From Chelatococcus sp. HY11 (lineage in GTDB: Bacteria; Pseudomonadota; Alphaproteobacteria; Rhizobiales; Beijerinckiaceae): DNA of 64,000 bases. This document shows positions 26,145 to 34,261 of the stretch, piece after piece. The translations under genes and the position numbers were made by a program. The stretch spans positions 1-64,000 of the forward strand of contig NZ_JAHBRX010000003.1 in the NCBI RefSeq assembly GCF_018398335.1, given 5' to 3'. Numbering within the stretch: position 1 is the stretch's first letter; each line of letters opens with the position of its first letter. Under the pieces are notes generated by a model that saw nothing but the letters and a program-made list of their open reading frames with translations, had not been told where the DNA came from and did no database searches.

Positions 26145-27043
26145 AGAGACCGTTTGAGAATGGGTTGATGTGACGGCTGGGTCATGATTCAAGCTTGGGA
26201 TGTGGACCCGAGCGAGCCGTAGCCGGATGGCTGGATTTGAGAAGCGATCGAAGCGCTACCCGACCGATCTGACGGACGAAGAATGGCTGTTCGTTGAGCC
26301 GTTTCTACCACCGGTGGCCAAGCGTGGACGCAAGCCGGCGACGGACCTGCGTGATGTGCTTGATGCGCTTCGCTATCTGGCGCGCACAGGTGGTGGATGG
26401 CGGATGTTGCCGAACGACTTTCCGCCCTGGCAGACGGTGTATTGGTGGTTCCGCCGCTTCGTGCGCCGGCTACTGTTCCGTACGATCCACGACGTCACAC
26501 TGATGCTCGACCGCGAGCGCGAAGGGCGTGAACAGAGCCCGACGGCCGCCGTCGTTGACAGCCAGTCCATCAAGGCACCAGCTGCGGAAAAGCGGGGCTT
26601 TGATGCCGGTAAGAAGGTGGTCGGTCGTAAACGGCACATTGCCGTCGATACCGATGGTAGGTTGCTCATGGTCAATCTGACCACTGCCGACATCTCCGAC
26701 AGCGCCGGTGCTCAAACGATCGTCGCGGCCGTCCGCAAGCGATGGCCATGGCTCAAGCATCTGTTTGCCGACGGTGCCTACGACCGCACCCGCCTTATGG
26801 ACGCCGCGGCATATCAGGACTTCGTCCTCGAGATCATCCGTCGCTCCGACAAGGAGCCGGGCTTCAAGGTGCTGCCCAGACGCTGGGTCGTCGAGCGCAC
26901 CTTCGGATGGATGACGCGCTGGAAACGGCTCGTTCGCGATTATGAGAAGCGGATCGACGTTTCAGAGGCGATGATCCACCTCGCTCTCGGCAGCCTCATG
27001 CTCCGAAGAAGTGTCCATCCATGACCATTCTCAAACGGACTCT
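26145..27043. mobile_element. IS5 family insertion sequence
   Basis: 899 bp. The ends are AGAGACCGTTTGAGAATGG and, reversed, AGAGTCCGTTTGAGAATGG (one mismatch), flanked by TA on each side (26143-26144 and 27044-27045). Because the flanks read TAAGAG and CTCTTA, the repeat could instead include the TA, leaving no duplication. One intact transposase gene fills it. It lies inside the carboxylase beta gene. Confidence 0.9.
26200..27024 (+). CDS. IS5 family transposase
   Basis: 274 aa from the ATG at 26200; an ATG at 26227 ([15 protein letters not shown]) is equally possible. It has the family opening [19 protein letters not shown] and DDE-core landmarks [34 protein letters not shown], and the YREK-like [20 protein letters not shown]. 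It is encoded in a single intact frame, unlike the IS427-like copy at 43118, which needs a frameshift. It is probably functional. Confidence 0.93.
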   Translation: MWTRASRSRMAGFEKRSKRYPTDLTDEEWLFVEPFLPPVAKRGRKPATDLRDVLDALRYLARTGGGWRMLPNDFPPWQTVYWWFRRFVRRLLFRTIHDVTLMLDREREGREQSPTAAVVDSQSIKAPAAEKRGFDAGKKVVGRKRHIAVDTDGRLLMVNLTTADISDSAGAQTIVAAVRKRWPWLKHLFADGAYDRTRLMDAAAYQDFVLEIIRRSDKEPGFKVLPRRWVVERTFGWMTRWKRLVRDYEKRIDVSEAMIHLALGSLMLRRSVHP

Positions 27044-27162
27044 TACGCGCACGAAGATCGGCGATTTTGGCGTCCATACCTGTGCTTTGATCCTGTTCGC
27101 TCATGTCTTGTCCCGGCTCCCATCCCCGGAGGCATCATGTCTGCGGACACTCGGACTGCACA

Positions 27163-27178
27163 TATATCTTTCGATAGG
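27163..27178. promoter_or_regulatory. Candidate operator, site 4 (one perfect arm)
   Basis: TATATCTTTCGATAGG keeps the right arm GATAGG and four of six bases of the left arm. It is exactly midway (58 bp from each start) between the divergent carboxylase beta (27104) and alpha (27237) remnants. Confidence 0.55.
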
Positions 27179-27236
27179 TTGCAGGATGTGCCACCGATCT
27201 TATCGTAGGCGAAAGCCTCGCATTTCGCAGCAGCCA

Positions 27237-28189
27237 TGCCCGCTACTATCCTGATCGCTAATCGCGGCGGAATCGCCGTCCGATTAATCCGTGCCTGCCG
27301 GGCTTCGGGTCTCAGCCCTGTCGCCGTTTTCAGCGATGCTGACCGCGACGGCAGCATGTCCGTCTTGCCGATCGAGCTGTCGCGTTGGGTGGCACGACGG
27401 CGCGAGACTCCTATCGCCGGGGGCATGCCATACAGGCGCGAGTTGCGTCGGAAGATCCACATGCTGATTTCACACCCTCTCCAGGCCAAATCAAAGTGCT
27501 GGCCCTGCCATCAGGATCATGGGTTCGGACTGATTTCGGCTTCGAGGCGGGCGATCCGTCCCGCCCTTCTACTCCATGCTCGGCAAGATAATTGTGGGAG
27601 GCTCTGACCGTGAAAGCGCGCGCTGCCGCCTGGCCTCGGCGCTTGCGGAGGCGGGTATCACAGGCATCGCAAACAACCTCACCTTTTTGCGGACCCTGGT
27701 TGAAAGCGACGCCTTTCAAATCGATACAGCATGACGTGCAAGGGGTCGGCCGGGAGCCGATGCGCCTGGAGGCCCCGGCAGAGGAGCCGAGCGTGGTTGA
27801 GGCAGATAGCCGGCCTTCCGTCGAGGATCGGTTCTGCCACGCTGTTCTCAATACGCCGCAGGGTGAGATAATCCTCAATGTCTTCATAGCTCACCCCCGC
27901 AGACGCTGCACCCTCGGAAAAGCGTGCGGCTGCGGCCTCGTCGGGATCATTCGGCAACGCTACGCTCAAGCAGGGTCCCCTGGTTCCGATAGATGCGACG
28001 GTCGTTCGAATCGAAGTCGCCATTGGCGACAGCGTCGAAGCCGATACGGATCTCGCCGCCGTCGAAGCGATCAGAATGGAAATGCCGATTTCGGCAGGAG
28101 TTGCGGGAAGGGTCACAATGGTTCATGCGCAGGTAGGCGATACCCTTCGCGCGGGCACCCTTATCTGCACCATTGAACCGCATGGATGA
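27237..28189 (+). pseudogene. Biotin carboxylase/biotin carrier (acyl-CoA carboxylase alpha) remnant
   Basis: It begins [20 protein letters not shown], the standard biotin carboxylase start, then shifts phase ([18 protein letters not shown]). After about residue 60 it jumps to the C-terminal part ([20 protein letters not shown], then LARLASALAEAGITGIANNL), so the ATP-grasp core is deleted. The 3' end (about 27930-28189) is a biotin carrier domain, DATVVRIEVAIGDSVEADTD then AVEAIRMEMPISAGVAGRVT. Where the family has EAMKM with the biotinylated lysine, this copy has EAIRM. Deletion, frameshifts and the lost lysine all show it is dead. Confidence 0.85.
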
Positions 28190-28199
28190 GAAGAGTTAG

Positions 28200-28922
28200 G
28201 TGAAACTTTCAATGAACGACAGACCCGACATCGCCCTTGTTACCGGTGCAGCCCGAGGTATCGGCGCCGCTATAGCGGCGGCGCTGGAGGAAACCCGTTG
28301 GCGCGTGGTTCGCATCGATGTGAGTTATGCACCCGGCGATCCGATGAACCGAGCGGTGGACGTCACTGACTACGACGCGGTCGCTGCCATGGTCAACGAC
28401 ATTGAAAGCGGACTCGGTCCGATCGGCGGACTGGTCAACAACGCAGGGATCACGCGCGACGGCTTTTTCCACCGCCTCGACCCCCGCACGCAATGGGATC
28501 CGGTCATCGCCGTGAACCTTACAGCACCGTTTCACATGTGCCGAGCAGTCATCCCCGGCATGCGGGAGCGCCGCTTTGGTCGGATTCTCAGTATGTCCTC
28601 CATGAACGGCATCAAGGGCCAAGCGGCGCAGGCGAACTATGCCGCGGCGAAAGCCGGGCTGATAGCGATGACCAAGACGCTGGCCCTTGAGACCGCGCCC
28701 CTCGGCATTACGGCGAACTGCATCGCACCGGGCTTCATCGACACCGAAATGACCCGAGCCATCCGGCCCGATATCCGCGAGCTCGAAATGGCCAAGATTC
28801 CTGCGGGTCGCTTTGGAACGCCGGAAGAGGTGGCAGCGGTAGCCGCTTTCCTGATGTCGGACGCCGCCGCCTTCATGACGGGCGAGACTGTGTCGCTCAA
28901 CGGCGGACAGCTGATGGCCTGA
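28200..28922 (+). CDS. Short-chain dehydrogenase, 3-ketoacyl reductase-like
   Basis: 240 aa from a GTG at 28200; an ATG at 28212 (MNDRPDIALVTGA) would remove four residues. It has TGAARGIGAAI, LVNNAGITRDGFFHR, the catalytic serine in LSMSSMNGIKGQ, YAAAKAGLIAMTKTLA with Tyr and Lys, and APGFIDTEMTRAI. The wording is close to FabG/PhaB-like acetoacetyl-CoA reductases. It probably interconverts a 3-hydroxyacyl- and 3-ketoacyl-CoA. It begins 10 bp after the broken biotin carboxylase gene, so it was likely in that operon, and is the one intact gene left. Confidence 0.9.
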   Translation: MKLSMNDRPDIALVTGAARGIGAAIAAALEETRWRVVRIDVSYAPGDPMNRAVDVTDYDAVAAMVNDIESGLGPIGGLVNNAGITRDGFFHRLDPRTQWDPVIAVNLTAPFHMCRAVIPGMRERRFGRILSMSSMNGIKGQAAQANYAAAKAGLIAMTKTLALETAPLGITANCIAPGFIDTEMTRAIRPDIRELEMAKIPAGRFGTPEEVAAVAAFLMSDAAAFMTGETVSLNGGQLMA

Positions 28923-28930
28923 CAGATCGA

Positions 28931-29773
28931 TCAGCCGCGGGAACAGAAATCCGGCTTTCTCTTGCCGAGGAAAGCAGCAGTACGCTCCTTCATGTCAGGC
29001 GATGCTTGCAGGACGGTGAGCGCCTCCGTCGAGAAATCAAAGTCCGCGTGATGCAATCGGCGGTCGATCACTTTCTTTCCGACCTCCAGAGCGAGCGGCG
29101 AGCTGGCGGCGATCTCGATCGCCATGGCCCGCGCCGTCGTCATCAGTCGGCGGCGGGAACCACCTCCTCGACAAGACCGATCCTCAGGGCCGTCGCGGCA
29201 TCGATGCGACGGCGCGTTGCAACCAAGAGCTTGGTCCATGAGCGGCCAATTTTATCGGGGCCCGGATGATCCCATAGCCCGGCACAAGACCGAGCGCCGC
29301 CTCAGGCATCCCGAACTCGGCACGGTCTCCGGCGATCACAACGTCGCAGGGGAGCCTCAGTTCGCAGCCACCCCCCAAGAGCCGGTCCGTTGACGGCAGC
29401 GATGATGGGTAGGCTTGAGCGCTCTACAGCGAGAAAGGCGCGCATCGCCTCCTTCTGATATTCTCTGCGGTCGATCATCCCCGAGCTCGTGGAGCGACCC
29501 TATGTCGCCTCCGGCGGAAAAAGCTCGCTCGCCGGCTCCCGTAACAATGACAACCCGTACCGATCGGTCCCCTTCAAGCTCGCCGATAACGCGACTTATC
29601 CCAGGATAAAAGCCACGGCTCATCGTGTTGAGTTTTTCCGGTCGGGCGATCATGACGATGGCGACCGCACCCCTCGTTCGACGATGAGGGGCGTGTCGGG
29701 AGATGGTGTCGGCGCGGTCATGGTGGGTGTTCTCTCCTCGAACCGGCCGCCGAGAGACGTCAGGGCGGCTCAA
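28931..29773 (-). pseudogene. Enoyl-CoA hydratase/isomerase, frameshifted
   Basis: Pieces of one crotonase lie in three phases. 29773 to about 29400 reads VMIARPEKLNTMSRGFYPGI and TGAGERAFSAGGDIGSLHEL. About 29380 to 29240 reads [20 protein letters not shown] and [18 protein letters not shown]. 29150 to 28931 reads AMAIEIAASSPLALEVGKKV, ending in ERTAAFLGKRKPDF. Oxyanion-hole and glutamate regions are still visible, but at least two indels break the frame. It converges on the SDR gene at 28200, 8 bp apart. Hydration could be supplied by the MaoC pair or the FadB-like protein. Confidence 0.85.
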
Positions 29774-29809
29774 CAGGACCGGGCAGGTCTGTGATGGGGA
29801 GACGATAGA

Positions 29810-29825
29810 CCTATCCGTGGATAGG
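29810..29825. promoter_or_regulatory. Candidate operator palindrome, site 5
   Basis: CCTATCCGTGGATAGG is a perfect CCTATC-N4-GATAGG palindrome. It lies 126 bp upstream of the LivHM start (29952), after the 5' end of the broken enoyl-CoA hydratase gene. Confidence 0.75.
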
Positions 29826-29951
29826 TTCGCGCACCTTGCCTGCTGGAGAAATTACCCGGATGCAGCGGCGGGCGCCGGTCAGGTTGGCCGGATGGGCGGA
29901 ACGTCGTAGCGCCGAGGCGCGAACCAACAGCGCCCACCTGAAGGAGGGTAC

Positions 29952-31874
29952 ATGCTGGATCAGATCCTTTTCGCCGTTGCCAATGGCCTAGCTTCCGGCA
30001 TGGCAGTATTTCTCGTCGCGGCCGGTGTAACCCTCATTTTCGGTCTGTTGCGCATCCTCAATTTTGCCCAGGGCAGCTTCTTCATGGTTGGCGCCTATGT
30101 GGCGTTCAGCATCACGGGAACGTCGCCAGGATCGCTCTGGAGCTTTCTGTTTGCCTCCGTCGTGGCGGGCGCGACGGTGGCCGCTCTCGGTCTGCTGACG
30201 GAAAAGGCGATCTTTCGCAGGCTCCGCAAGTATGATGAGGCCTATACATTGATCGCCACATTTGCGCTTATGATGGCGCTCGACGGCGCTGTGAAGCTAA
30301 TCTGGGGCCTGAATTACCATTCAACCAGCTCGCCGCCCGCGCTGGCAGGCGTTTTCATCTTCGGCCCGGTCATCCTCCCTCTGTACTCAGTGTTCCTCAT
30401 CGGGTTGGGTCTCGCCGTCTTTGTCCTTCTCGAGTTCGGGATCCACCGCCTGTGGATCGGAAAAATCGTCCAGTCGCTCGCGAGCGACCAATGGATGTCC
30501 GGATACGTCGGCATCAACGTGCCGGCGATGCTCACGCTCACCGTTGTCGCCGCTTTCTTTCTCGCCGGACTCGCGGGAGGACTACTGCTACCCAACCAGA
30601 GCCTGTCTCCCGCGCTCTCCCACGCCTTCCTGTTGCTGGCCTTCATTGCCGTCATCATCGGTGGGCTCGGAAACATCCGCGGCGCGTTCATGGCCTCACT
30701 CGTTCTCGGGCTGGTCGACAGCCTCAACGCGGTACTGCTGCCCGATCAGCCCGGCATCGCCATGTATGTCGCGATGGTCGGCTGCATGCTTTGGCGTCCC
30801 GCCGGGATCCTCTCTGCCGGAACGGGCGATCAAACCGTCCACAACCATGCTAGCGGTGGAACTCCGATCGACTGGAGCCGCTATCGTCCTTCCTTGATCG
30901 CTGCTGGCATCGTCCTTGCTATTGCCGTTGCGGCCATGCCGCTCTGGGCAAATCCCGGCCTCGTATTCCTTGCCGGTATTGCTCTGGTCGCCGCGCTATT
31001 CGCGTTATCCTGGAATTTCCTGTTCGGAACGACGGGCCTGGCGACCTTCGGGCACGCAGCCTTCTTCGCCATCGGCGCGTACTCATCTGCACTGATGCTG
31101 AAAGCGACCGGGGGACAATGGTTCCTGCTTATTCTTCTCGCGAGTGCCGCAATTGGCTGTGTCGTCGCTGCTGCCGCGGGCAGTATCGCAATCCGTAGGA
31201 CCACCGGCATCGCTCTGGCGATCCTGACCTTGGCGCTCAGCGAGATCATGAGGCTTCTTATCAGCTCATCGTCGCAACTCGGCCGCGACGATGGCGTCTC
31301 TGGCATCCCGCGGCCTCAGTTCGACCTCGGCTTCGTGACAATCAGTTTGCAATCGACCAGCCAGTATTTTTGGTTCTTGTTTGTCGTCTGCGGCCTGACG
31401 GCTCTGGTGCTGTGGTGGATCACGGCAGGACGCTTCGGCCGCGTGCTTCGCGCGATCAAGCAGGATCCGGAGCGGACGACCTTCCTCGGCATCAACATCG
31501 CCCGGGCGCGCCTCCTGTCCTTCATGCTCTCCGGTACCGTTGCCACATTCGCGGGCGCTCTGCAGACGCCGTGGGTGCAGATCGTCACCCCTGAAGCAGC
31601 GAACTATTTGGTCTCGATGCAGCCTATGCTCAGCACACTTCTGGGCGGAGCATCGTTCTTCTGGGGGCCTGTTATCGGTACGATCCTCTTTTTTATCATT
31701 GATCAGGCTACACGCTCGCTTGCAGGTCTCTCTGAGGTCGTGACGGGATCGGTGTTGCTCATCTTCGTGATGCTCGCGCCTGATGGGATGCTCGGATTGA
31801 TCGGCCACCTCAGAAAACAAAAATCAACGCCATCCGCCGCGCGCGGCGGCGCGACCGAGGTGATGCCGTCATGA
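29952..31874 (+). CDS. Branched-chain amino acid-type ABC permease, LivH-LivM fusion
   Basis: 640 aa, with GAAGGAGG 5 bp before the ATG. Residues 1 to about 285 are a LivH-type permease (GVTLIFGLLRILNFAQGSFF near the start, FIAVIIGGLGNIRGAFMASL near the end). After a linker, residues about 315-620 are a LivM-type permease (LVAALFALSWNFLFGTTGLA, TFGHAAFFAIGAYSSALMLK, LSTLLGGASFFWGPVIGTIL). Normally two genes encode these halves; here they are one protein with about 16 to 18 membrane segments. It forms the inner-membrane channel for the LivG and LivF ATPases that follow. Confidence 0.95.
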   Translation: MLDQILFAVANGLASGMAVFLVAAGVTLIFGLLRILNFAQGSFFMVGAYVAFSITGTSPGSLWSFLFASVVAGATVAALGLLTEKAIFRRLRKYDEAYTLIATFALMMALDGAVKLIWGLNYHSTSSPPALAGVFIFGPVILPLYSVFLIGLGLAVFVLLEFGIHRLWIGKIVQSLASDQWMSGYVGINVPAMLTLTVVAAFFLAGLAGGLLLPNQSLSPALSHAFLLLAFIAVIIGGLGNIRGAFMASLVLGLVDSLNAVLLPDQPGIAMYVAMVGCMLWRPAGILSAGTGDQTVHNHASGGTPIDWSRYRPSLIAAGIVLAIAVAAMPLWANPGLVFLAGIALVAALFALSWNFLFGTTGLATFGHAAFFAIGAYSSALMLKATGGQWFLLILLASAAIGCVVAAAAGSIAIRRTTGIALAILTLALSEIMRLLISSSSQLGRDDGVSGIPRPQFDLGFVTISLQSTSQYFWFLFVVCGLTALVLWWITAGRFGRVLRAIKQDPERTTFLGINIARARLLSFMLSGTVATFAGALQTPWVQIVTPEAANYLVSMQPMLSTLLGGASFFWGPVIGTILFFIIDQATRSLAGLSEVVTGSVLLIFVMLAPDGMLGLIGHLRKQKSTPSAARGGATEVMPS

Positions 31875-32641
31875 CGCCCGTTCTTAAAGCAGAAGGTCTT
31901 TTCAAGAGCTACGGAGCGATCCCGGTACTGCGCGATGTCAGCCTTGAGGTCGCGCCGACCGAAACGATCGCTATCATTGGGCCGAACGGCGCTGGGAAAA
32001 CGACCTTGTTCAAGACGCTGACTGGCGAGGTCTTCCCGGAACAGGGCCGTATTGCAGCATTCGGCGAGGACGTGACCCGTATGCCCGCTGCAGCGCGCGT
32101 CGCCCTCGGCTTTGGTCGGACATTCCAGGTGGCCCGCGTCTATCCCGAAACGACTCTCCTAGGTAATCTCGTCCTGGCGGTCGAGACCCGCAAGCGCATC
32201 GCAGACGAAAGGATCAGCGCTCCCTTCGCCTTCCGAGCCTCAGCAGACACACTTGCGGATGCCGAAAACTGGCTCGATGCCGTCGGGCTTGCAAAGCTTA
32301 AATCGATGGAAGCGCGTTTCCTTTCGCATGGCGATAAGAAACGTCTCGAGATGGCGCTCACATTGGCCCTGAAACCAAAACTCATGATGATGGACGAACC
32401 CACGGCCGGGATGTCACCCTCTGACCGCGGCGAAACTGTCAGTCTGATCCGGAATATCCGTGAGCGGTTCGGCGTCACCCTGTTGTTGACGGAGCACGAC
32501 ATGGACGTCGTGTTTGGCCTCTCGAGCCAAATCATGGTTCTCAACTACGGAGAGGTTATCGCCATGGGGACCGGCGAGGAGATTCGCAACAATCCGGCAG
32601 TCCGTGACGTCTATCTCGGTCATCAGGTGCAGCATGCTTGA
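31871..32641 (+). CDS. livG: ABC transporter ATP-binding protein LivG
   Basis: 256 aa; the start overlaps the permease stop by 4 bp (ATGA). The Walker A motif is IIGPNGAGKTTLFK and Walker B is LMMMDEPTAGMSP. The signature region reads FLSHGDKKRLEMALTLALKP, a weak form of LSGGQ that is common in LivG. The D-loop and H-switch follow in LLTEHDMDVVFGLS. It energises uptake with LivF. The likely receptor is at 19973, some 10 kb away on the other strand. Confidence 0.95.
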   Translation: MTPVLKAEGLFKSYGAIPVLRDVSLEVAPTETIAIIGPNGAGKTTLFKTLTGEVFPEQGRIAAFGEDVTRMPAAARVALGFGRTFQVARVYPETTLLGNLVLAVETRKRIADERISAPFAFRASADTLADAENWLDAVGLAKLKSMEARFLSHGDKKRLEMALTLALKPKLMMMDEPTAGMSPSDRGETVSLIRNIRERFGVTLLLTEHDMDVVFGLSSQIMVLNYGEVIAMGTGEEIRNNPAVRDVYLGHQVQHA

Positions 32642-33338
32642 GGTCACACAGCTTGAGGCCTTCTACGGTGACAGTCAGGTCCTCCACGGTATCAGCCTTA
32701 CGGTGAGGCCAGGTCAGCGCGTCGCCGTGATCGGCCGGAATGGGGCAGGCAAGTCCACCCTCCTGAAAAGCATCATGGGCGGAGGAACGATAGTCTCGGG
32801 CCATTTACGATGGGACGGCGCGGATCTCCGACCGTTGGCAGGCTATCAGCGAACACGCCTCGGCTTATCCTTCGTTCCAGAGGACCGGCGGATCTTCCCA
32901 CATCTCACCGTCGTCGAAAATCTTGAGATAGCGCGCTACGCCACTGCGAAGGGGAAGACGCCGGCGACACCGGATGAGATGATCAGCTTCTTCCCCATGC
33001 TCGATCCGCTTCGGGCACGTCTTGGCAACCAATTGAGCGGCGGCCAGCAACAGCTTCTCGCCGTCGCACGGGGGCTCCTCCCGATGCCCCGACTGCTCCT
33101 GCTCGACGAGCCAACCGAGGGACTAGCACCAGTCATCGTCGAGCAAATGGCGCAGTCGATCAATGCCATATGCCTCAAGCAGAATGCTGCCATGCTCCTC
33201 AGCGAACAGAACCTCTGGTTTGCCCGTCAATGTACGGACACGCTACACGTTCTCGATACCGGTCGCGTCGTCTTCAGCGGGACTTGGGAAGAGTTCGACG
33301 CGCGGCCCGATATACGCAATCGGCACCTGGCCGTTTGA
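32634..33338 (+). CDS. livF: ABC transporter ATP-binding protein LivF
   Basis: 234 aa from the ATG at 32634, which overlaps the livG stop by 8 bp; the longer open frame from 32514 lies inside livG and is not used. The start MLEVTQLEAFYGDSQVLHGI is typical of LivF. Motifs are VIGRNGAGKSTLLK (Walker A), NQLSGGQQQLLAVARGLL (signature) and LLLLDEPTEGLAPVIV (Walker B). It is the second ATPase of the importer and the last intact gene of this operon. Confidence 0.95.
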   Translation: MLEVTQLEAFYGDSQVLHGISLTVRPGQRVAVIGRNGAGKSTLLKSIMGGGTIVSGHLRWDGADLRPLAGYQRTRLGLSFVPEDRRIFPHLTVVENLEIARYATAKGKTPATPDEMISFFPMLDPLRARLGNQLSGGQQQLLAVARGLLPMPRLLLLDEPTEGLAPVIVEQMAQSINAICLKQNAAMLLSEQNLWFARQCTDTLHVLDTGRVVFSGTWEEFDARPDIRNRHLAV

Positions 33339-33444
33339 CCCATCCCATAACGATCCGTGCATCGCCGATCGAGCCATAGGCGGAGCTCAAATTAAGTCCT
33401 GCCCACATTCTCGGGATTATCTGGCCGCCAGAGGAGACGCAAAA

Positions 33445-33752
33445 ATGGATTTCCAGCTATCGGAAGAGCACACAGCCTTCCGCGACATGGTGCATCGCTG
33501 GGTCGACACCGGGGCTCCCAAAATGATCCGATAGCGCGGCCGAAGGCTTTGCCGTACGATGAGCGCCTCGGCGAGGTCCCCGTCGCATTCGTCGAACGCA
33601 ATCTGGACAGTCAAATTGATGCTGACGAACTGATGGCATTTTGCAAGGAAAAGATCGCGACCTTCAAAATCCCGCGGAGAGTAGTGTTCCTGACAGAATG
33701 GCCAATGTCTGCAACGAAAGTGCAGAAGTTCAGGCTCAAGGAGCTGCTCTGA
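33445..33752 (+). pseudogene. Remnant joining an acyl-CoA dehydrogenase start to an acyl-CoA ligase end
   Basis: 33445-33534 encodes 29 aa, MDFQLSEEHTAFRDMVHRWV and on to a TAG, matching the first residues of the dehydrogenases at 12445 and 24014. Directly after, another phase (about 33540-33752) reads LPYDERLGEVPVAFVERNLD and WPMSATKVQKFRLKELL, the last 70 residues of an AMP ligase including the catalytic-lysine motif. A deletion between neighbouring dehydrogenase and ligase genes would produce this, and it shows a third copy of that pair once existed here. Confidence 0.85.
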
Positions 33753-33753
33753 G

Positions 33754-34146
33754 TCAATCACGGTCAGCCGCCGCGAGCGCGGCAGTGTCCCAGTAATACG
33801 GGATGATTTCTCGAAGCTGGCCGTCGCGGAACCGCCAAAGCTCCAGCACCGTTGTGTCGAGTGACTTCCCGGTTCGCCGTGAGAATCCGACGAGCGAGAG
33901 CCGAATGACGATAGTATCGGGCGTCTCGCCAAGGAACTCAATCGGTGTCGCCTTCACTCCCTTCCAGCTGGTGACGATCGCCTTGCAGAGGGCCTTCCAG
34001 CCATCAATACCTCGCCATTTGCCGCCATAGGGGAGACTTTCCGCCTCGTGGCAGACGAAATCTGGGGCGAGCATTGAGCCGAGTGTTTCAAAATCGCCCT
34101 TTTCCAGAGCGGCGAAGAATCGTTCACAGAAGTTTTGGTGTGTCAT
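33754..34146 (-). CDS. SnoaL-like/NTF2-fold protein
   Basis: 130 aa from the ATG at 34146 (MTHQNFCERFFAALEKGDFE), with GGGAG 8 bp upstream; the frame extends five codons further without support. Landmarks are GDFETLGSMLAPDFVCHEAE, WRGIDGWKALCKAIVTSWKG and the C-terminal VLELWRFRDGQLREIIPYYW, the usual pattern of SnoaL-like ester cyclase or ketosteroid-isomerase-fold proteins. The reaction cannot be told from sequence. It ends 1 bp after the dehydrogenase-ligase remnant and diverges from the metallo-beta-lactamase gene across a large palindrome. Confidence 0.85.
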   Translation of the reverse strand: MTHQNFCERFFAALEKGDFETLGSMLAPDFVCHEAESLPYGGKWRGIDGWKALCKAIVTSWKGVKATPIEFLGETPDTIVIRLSLVGFSRRTGKSLDTTVLELWRFRDGQLREIIPYYWDTAALAAADRD

Positions 34147-34190
34147 CGTCCGGTCTCCCAAGAAAACGAAATGATTGCAGGGGGGCCGAT

Positions 34191-34220
34191 GGCCTCACCT
34201 GTCGAAAGACAGGTGAGGCC
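34191..34220. promoter_or_regulatory. 30-bp perfect palindrome with operator-like core, site 6
   Basis: Two 13-bp arms, GGCCTCACCTGTC and its exact complement, surround GAAA. The central 16 bp (34198-34213) read CCTGTCGAAAGACAGG, the CCTATC-N4-GATAGG pattern with a matched change in each arm. It lies midway between the divergent SnoaL (34146) and metallo-beta-lactamase (34262) starts. It could also form a hairpin, but it has no T run. Confidence 0.6.
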
Positions 34221-34261
34221 ATGTGAGCTGTGCTCCTAATTTTCGTTGGCGCGCGCGGACC

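Larger units (their letters stand above)
25281..27104 (-). pseudogene. Acyl-CoA carboxylase beta subunit, frameshifted and interrupted by IS5
   Basis: The 5' end lies beyond the IS5 element: ATG at 27104, then MSEQDQSTGMDAKIADLRAR to 27046. Past the element it resumes EDSVAKHRASGRLPVRERLD and GGAFFETGALVLPELRTG, changes phase near 26040 to [20 protein letters not shown], then again near 25750 to AAAILGPSYGDSALHASTA, and ends TRRVVARSIEIAWGPPDRKN. These are methylcrotonyl/propionyl-type carboxyltransferase landmarks. Several frameshifts plus the insertion make it non-functional. It forms a divergent pair with the broken biotin-carboxylase gene at 27237. Confidence 0.85.
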
